Positions 59,157 to 64,000 of a stretch of 64,000 nucleotides of DNA are shown here, piece after piece. The notes beneath the pieces were generated by a model, which was not told the origin of the DNA, searched no databases, and saw only the letters and a list, made by a program, of their open reading frames with translations. Where the stretch lies: assembly GCA_022478985.1 (NCBI GenBank), contig JAKSZP010000211.1:62001-126000 (forward strand). Direction: 5' to 3'. A program made the translations under genes and the position numbers. Position 1 is the first letter of the stretch. Every line of letters begins with the position of its first letter. The DNA comes from Massospora cicadina. Its lineage: Eukaryota; Entomophthoromycota; Entomophthoromycetes; Entomophthorales; Entomophthoraceae.

Positions 59157-60590
59157 TTAGGTGTGAGGGGGTGGGCCCCCAGGCCCACCAGCCTCTTCCA
59201 GGTCCCCACAGGCTTTCACAGCAGCGCAGGTATTAGCAGCAACACTATTATGGTTTTTGTTAATTTTTGCGGAAAGAGTCGCATTGGCTTTGGCCTTCAC
59301 TTTTTGTTTTCTCGACGTCAGACGAATTTTTTGCGGTGTGGATAAGTTCAGTGCACCGTTGAGTGGGGCAAAATTTTTTTTTGGCTGGGATAGGTCCCAA
59401 GTCAGTTTTGACTGGGGCTTGGGTGCAGTAATTGGGTGAGATTGAATCTCCCATTGGATCCTTGGATTGAGTGACCCATTTGGCATGGGCCTCCCAATCT
59501 GATTGGGTGATGGATTCCTGAGTTGCTTCTGCCGCGAAGGTCTCCATGTCCTCCTGGCGTTGTGAGTGTGGGATGGTGGTGTTGGCCTTAGCTGTTTCCT
59601 TGGCCGCGGCCCTACAGGCCTGCTTGGCCTTCTTCCACTCCTGTGGGGAGATGGGCTTTACCAATAGGTAGCAGCCTTGTGCTCCACATGGGAAAGCCTC
59701 CTTGGTGCCTGCGGTTGGTTTGTAGTGCGCCTCTCCGCTGGTCATGGCCACCGAGGGGTGCTATTGGAATGTGATACCCTCTTTGATGGGGCACACATGT
59801 GCCTTATGGCTGAACGCATCACAGTGGGTGCAAATGGGGGGCGCGCTGTCCACGATTACCCAGAATGGCTGGGTGGTATGCCCTGTGATGTCAATAAAGG
59901 TGGAGTGCAGGATCTGGGTTAGGTCCTTTACAATCTCCTCAGTTGGGGTCAGAACTGTGATGGCTTTGCCAGTGCACAGGTGTGGCATCAGCGTGAAACG
60001 TTGCATTTTGAAAGATTGTATTTTGCCATATATGGCGAGACCATCTTTCAGGTGTTGCTCCAAAATATCACATTTTACCATAGTAGGCAAAAAGTCAAAT
60101 GTGAGGAAGATTTGGTTTGATTTTGTCCATCTGGTGCATTTAGTTTCGATGACCCATTGCCCTTTGGGGAGGTCGACCACTATGCGCACTGCTGCAGCCT
60201 CATCTGCTGCTATTTTGCTTTTGAAACCTAGGTCCAGCCAACCGCATGACATGGAGTGAGGTGCAACGTACACCGCGGTCAGGAAATTTTGTGTACATCT
60301 TCACAAAATTTTTCCCATAGGGCCGTTTTTTGGATGTCCAGATACACATGGACTCTGAATTCCACCGACAAAAGTGGCTGGGAATGTGGCGTGTTGATGT
60401 ACTGGTTGCATTGTGCTTGCCACGCGAGTATCTCCGGGGAAATTGTGACCGCCAGTTTAATTAGATTTTTTTCTATTCTGCTGGATTCTCCGGGGCGTTT
60501 TCAAACGTTAGAGGCTGCGGGCCTTCCGCCTGCTCCTCTTGCCTTGCTTGCCCAACTGCTCCCAGACATGGGCGCAGACTAATCACCTTC
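59157..60590 (-). pseudogene. LINE b ORF1: RNA-binding protein with CCHC knuckle
   Basis: N-terminal helix-rich part (EFRVHVYLDIQKTALWEKF), then frame 59761-60273: GWLDLGFKSKIAADEAAAVR, DILEQHLKDGLAIYGKIQSF, EEIVKDLTQILHSTF and the knuckle CTHCDAFSHKAHVC (C-x2-C-x4-H-x4-C, 59791-59832). Frame 59260-59751 adds an alanine/lysine-rich tail (EWKKAKQACRAAAKETAKAN). Frameshifts near 59760 and 60270. The protein would coat LINE RNA. Confidence 0.82.
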
Positions 60591-60662
60591 TATGAGATTA
60601 TCAAACTAGATTTAGTCTTGAATTGAATAGGTTGCAAAAGTGTTTGCAACGAGAAAGAAAAA

Positions 60663-60679
60663 TACTTAAGGATAATAAT
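60663..60679. repeat. Target-site duplication of LINE b, right copy
   Basis: TACTTAAGGATAATAAT, partner of 55378-55394. Confidence 0.78.
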
Positions 60680-62282
60680 AACTTCTGAGTTAACTGAAAG
60701 TCAGTAAATTCTTAGATGAACTTATAAACACAATTCTTCTACAGCAACCTTCTGTTCTCACTACAATACTAACTTTAAAAAAAATTTATGTAACTTCAAA
60801 TTTTATATAACTCACTCAGATTAATATAAGGACTTATAGATGAGGCTGAGGGATACTTGTAAATTTCAGGTGAAATAGAAAAAAATGGAAGAAATTTTTC
60901 ATATGAAAGAGGCGGAGAATTACAATCACTAAGTCATAAAAGGGTCACAATGGTCAAAATCATATAGAAGGTTGCCTTAACGCTCCTGTTCAACTTGAAA
61001 TTTTAGCCCTCCAGCTTAGATTTATTTAAAAGAAGATGTTCAGGGTCAAAATAAAGCATCGTCATTCCCAAAAGAGCCTTAGTAAAATATCCTTATTTTA
61101 ACACAACAAATAAAGCTGATCCTTGTCTAATAACCACAATTATTCATATTATTCTGCACTTTGGTTTTAAGCCATTGAAGCATACAACTACTCCGCTGGC
61201 TGCCAAACAAGCAACCCCTTATTGATTATCGCCTTCTTCTTTGATTAAAGAGGATAGAGGACTGATCTCCTTTTCTTGGGGTTTTGTGATCATTTGTTTC
61301 TAAGTAAGACTCAAGGTCTTATACTATAACGTTGCTTATTTAAACCACGCTTACCTTTTGGGAATTCACTGGTTATTAGTAGTTTGTCATTTTCACTAGG
61401 TTTTGGCTGGTTTGTATGTTTAATACTTTTAAGAATCAGTTTGGGTTTTATGGACCCTTCATTAATACAAAAACATAAAGTGGGTGGCTGCTAAGAGCTG
61501 AGATATTATAGAAGCTTTGTCCACGTATTATGGTGGGATGCCCCAAATTTTAAAAAGCCCCAATTTTTGTTCAAGGGATGCCCAAATTCCGTTATTGCAT
61601 ATTTCATCAGGAAGGGGTGAGATTTCCATCAAAAGAACTATTAAGATGCATGTGTCACTCCAAACTAGGCATAAAACTTTCCATATAAAGAACACAAACA
61701 AAAGCTGAATGCAGGTACTTGTACTTGTACAACTGTCAATACTATGGTTATGAAACATAATTTTGGTTTCTAAAACAAACTAAGCATTAAGTAATCTTTG
61801 CACTAAGTACACTTTATCACCTTAGAAGCTAAAATAAACAATTTCTTGCTAAACTTTAATGCTCATATTCAGGGTAGTTAGCCTGCATGGTAATTTCTGC
61901 TTCCACTCGAGTGCAGGTTTTGTTCAACACAAGTTCAAAGCCTGTGCTGACTAAAAAAATCTCAGTGCAGTATATTTGTCCCTAAGTTTGATCCACCTCA
62001 ATTACGTTTAAGGATCATATTGAACATCAAGGTAATCCATTTATTAAGTTCTTTTAGAAACCCAGAACTTGTTTTTTAATCTTATTTATTGAACAAGGGG
62101 AAGTACTAATAATTGTTAAATTACATTAATTTGAGGTAAGGGAAATTGGTTTAGGTTTATTGGCATGCGTCAAAGGTGATTATAATCAAACTTTGAGTAA
62201 AATTACTAGAAATAGAAGTTAAAAAACACAAATAAAGAATACAAGCTTCTTTAAGTATTAACCAACTAAATATGATGGCATC
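60680..62282. other. AT-rich stretch without recognised feature
   Basis: About 1.6 kb, no frame beyond 76 codons and none with domain similarity. I found no LTR pair, inverted repeat or copy elsewhere in the window. It may hold further decayed parts of element L. Confidence 0.5.
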
Positions 62283-63210
62283 TGTCATGGATGAGACCGC
62301 GAATGGGGTACTGGTAAGACCTCAACCAGTAGAATTATTATAAACAACCAAAATGGTGGAAGTACTGGCGACCAGGTTATTGCATATGGAGGCGATCAAG
62401 GCCCTTTTATAAGCATGGACGAGCTAAGTAATTTTCCCTCCAATAGTGATGTCATGTGAATTTATATTCACCAGTTTGGAAGAGTTTTAAGAAGATGATG
62501 ACAACGCCACCTAAAATTCATATGAAATTTGACCCCTTTTATACCTTCAGGCGCCACAGATAATTTAATTTTTGCCAATGACACCTAATTGAGCAAGCTG
62601 AATTATAACAGCAAAAGTATCAGAAGTACAAACGAGCATATTACCAAATTAAACAGTCATACAAATTCCAGAGTGACTCAAAGCCACGATGTGAGGTGTA
62701 TTGTAGGAAAGACATCAAATTAACCAACGTTGAGTTGTATATTATGGATTTGGCACGCAACCCAATTTCAAAAACAACTTCAATGAGCCAAATCCCAGAA
62801 ACGGGACCTAGCACAAAGGCCCTGAACATCCAGGTTTAGGGGTAACCACTGTAAGATGGAGCTCATGAATACAGAAATTGACAAAAATGAGTATATAAAC
62901 TAAAGCAGTAGTCAGACGCCGTTTGACCAGAGAATCTTAAAATCCTCTTATCAAAACCCTATATTTCCCTATGTTTTCAATATCCCATTCATTTCTATCT
63001 TATATTTCTCCCAGAAGTAAATAAGACTTCACTTTTTATATAAGGTAAGATTTTTTTACAGAATCTATAGTTTATCTTTCTTGTTTTAACTTGTGTTTTA
63101 TCAAGTTAGTAATTTCCAGTATCCAGTCTGAGATTAACCAGTCTTAAGTAATCACCAATAGCCAGTCTGGGATTAACCTGTTTTGAAGAAGACACTCTGT
63201 AAAGTATACC
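62283..63210 (+). repeat. 5' LTR of element F copy 2
   Basis: About 928 bp, starting TGTCATGGATGAGACC and ending near AAGTATACC, just before TTGGTGCTGG, a possible primer-binding site. TATA-like TTTATA at 62538-62543. Confidence 0.7.
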
Positions 63211-64000
63211 TTGGTGCTGGTAACGCCAAGGAAAGTTTGGAAAGGTTCCCGTTGAGTCATAAAGACCAACATATTTCAAGAATTTCAAAGAGTGTCAAGA
63301 CTTTTTCCAAGAGCTTTAATAAAGCAACAAAGCAATTGATGCACCAAGGGGTAGCATCTGAGGAGGGGTTGCTTAGTGAGAACTGTTGTGATGTTAGAAA
63401 AGGTTAACTAGTGCCTAATCTGTGAGGAGTAGATCTCCTGAGCAGTGAGTCGGCCTCTAAAGTTGAGTGAGCCAAGGTTGACGCACTGACTTTGGTGCTC
63501 ACTGCAGGGATGGAATCATCAGGCCCTAGAGATGATCATGATAGTTATTCTGAGAAAACTGAAGAAGGTGCGGATCTAGAGGTGTATTACGGAGAGAGTG
63601 GAGAGGATTACTCTGAATCCAGGTGTGGGAGGAAGATACTATACATACTAGAGTCCATACCCTAAAACTTGAAGTGCATGATTTGTGTGATGATCTTGAG
63701 TGTGTCATGGAGACCTCTTAAAGAACAAGATTTGCCTCACTACCCATAGTGAGAGTCCCTTAACCAAACGATCAAACTAGAACTTACTCTCAAAAACATC
63801 AATGAGAGACTTGTTTCCTTAAGAAAGAGAATAGTGATCATCACCGCTCTTGATGAGTATGGAGAGCGCTTGGAGCATCTATGAAAACATGCTGGCCGCA
63901 ATGGACAAGAGTACGGAAGACCTGAAGGCACTAATACACACCGTAGAGGACCTTACATTTACTCAACCTGTCAATTGAATGTAAGCACCTGTGTGTACTA
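63211..64000 (+). pseudogene. Element F gag, N-terminal part
   Basis: Starting at the ATG at 63511, MESSGPRDDHDSYSEKTEEG is followed by an acidic stretch and, in other phases, KLEVHDLCDDLECVMETS and TLKNINERLVSLRKRIVI, a coiled-coil-like gag N-terminus. Several shifts and stops. The capsid would lie beyond the window edge. Confidence 0.5.

Larger units (their letters stand above)
55395..60662 (-). mobile_element. LINE copy b: near full-length L1/Tx1-like LINE
   Basis: 5.27 kb within a 17-bp duplication. ORF1 with a CCHC knuckle, then ORF2 with an apurinic-type endonuclease, reverse transcriptase and C-terminal CCHC, the L1/Tx1 arrangement. 3' end on the left at CCCCACAATAAATT. GC-rich and CG-containing compared with LINE a and the surroundings, with a 326-codon frame, so relatively recent. 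A few frameshifts make it inactive. Confidence 0.9.
62283..64000 (+). mobile_element. Element F copy 2: LTR and start of internal region
   Basis: A second F copy in the same orientation as copy 1, with 5' LTR, leader and the start of gag; it runs off the window. Copy 1 has the same leader after its LTR, so this is a separate element and not the 3' end of copy 1. Confidence 0.75.

Noticed and set aside
1..64000. CRISPR arrays, bacterial operons, tRNA or rRNA genes
   Set aside because: No short regular repeats with spacers, no ribosome-binding-site gene chains and no tRNA or rRNA signature; the content is eukaryotic retrotransposon.

Overview
This 64 kb window is eukaryotic, repeat-dense DNA. 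I found no confident host gene: almost everything I can interpret is retrotransposon sequence. It holds Ty3/gypsy LTR elements (several with a chromodomain after the integrase, i.e. chromoviruses), two copies of an L1/Tx1-like LINE, three copies of an ORF1-only LINE-like element, gag-protease-only LTR elements and one miniature LTR element. Most frames are broken, CG dinucleotides look scarce in the older copies, and the sequence is AT-rich. This suits a large TE-rich genome with cytosine methylation. A filamentous fungus (perhaps a basidiomycete) is my first guess; a plant or other eukaryote is not excluded.

Layout. 1-7831: chromovirus A (+), its left LTR cut by the window edge and its right LTR split by ORF1-only element X1 (16-bp target duplication). 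7832-~11935: LINE copy a (-), interrupted by A at its left. 12605-16643: element B (-), two ~830-bp LTRs, TSD CCACA, coding only gag and protease. 16784-47674: element J (-), TSD GTATC, expanded to ~31 kb by nested insertions: chromovirus C in its 3' LTR (17078-25199), miniature LTR element D between chromodomain and integrase (25701-26976, TSD CCAAT), retrotransposed X3 (29116-29674), and element H (29969-43272, TSD AGGGT), itself split by chromovirus G (31363-37520, TSD CAAAC). X2, a third X copy, lies at ~43440-44440. 47782-49745: LTR and leader of element F (+). 49746-55377: decayed pol of element L (-), split by gag-pro element E (+). 55395-60662: near full-length LINE copy b (-) in a 17-bp duplication. 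60680-62282: nothing recognised. 62283-64000: second F copy (+), LTR plus the beginning of gag.

How they fit together. Gag-pro-only elements B and E carry the same primer-binding site and protease type as pol-bearing H, so they look like non-autonomous partners of the H lineage. X1 and X3 end in a 3' terminal block resembling the 3' end of LINE b, which suggests that X is a 'half-LINE' mobilised by that LINE. A 13-bp insert inside LINE a equals the last 13 bases of X3 and has a perfect 16-bp target duplication, apparently an almost instantly aborted retrotransposition. Intact target duplications around J, H, G, D, B, X1, X3 and LINE b allow a relative insertion history to be read. All boundaries were found by eye, without alignment software.
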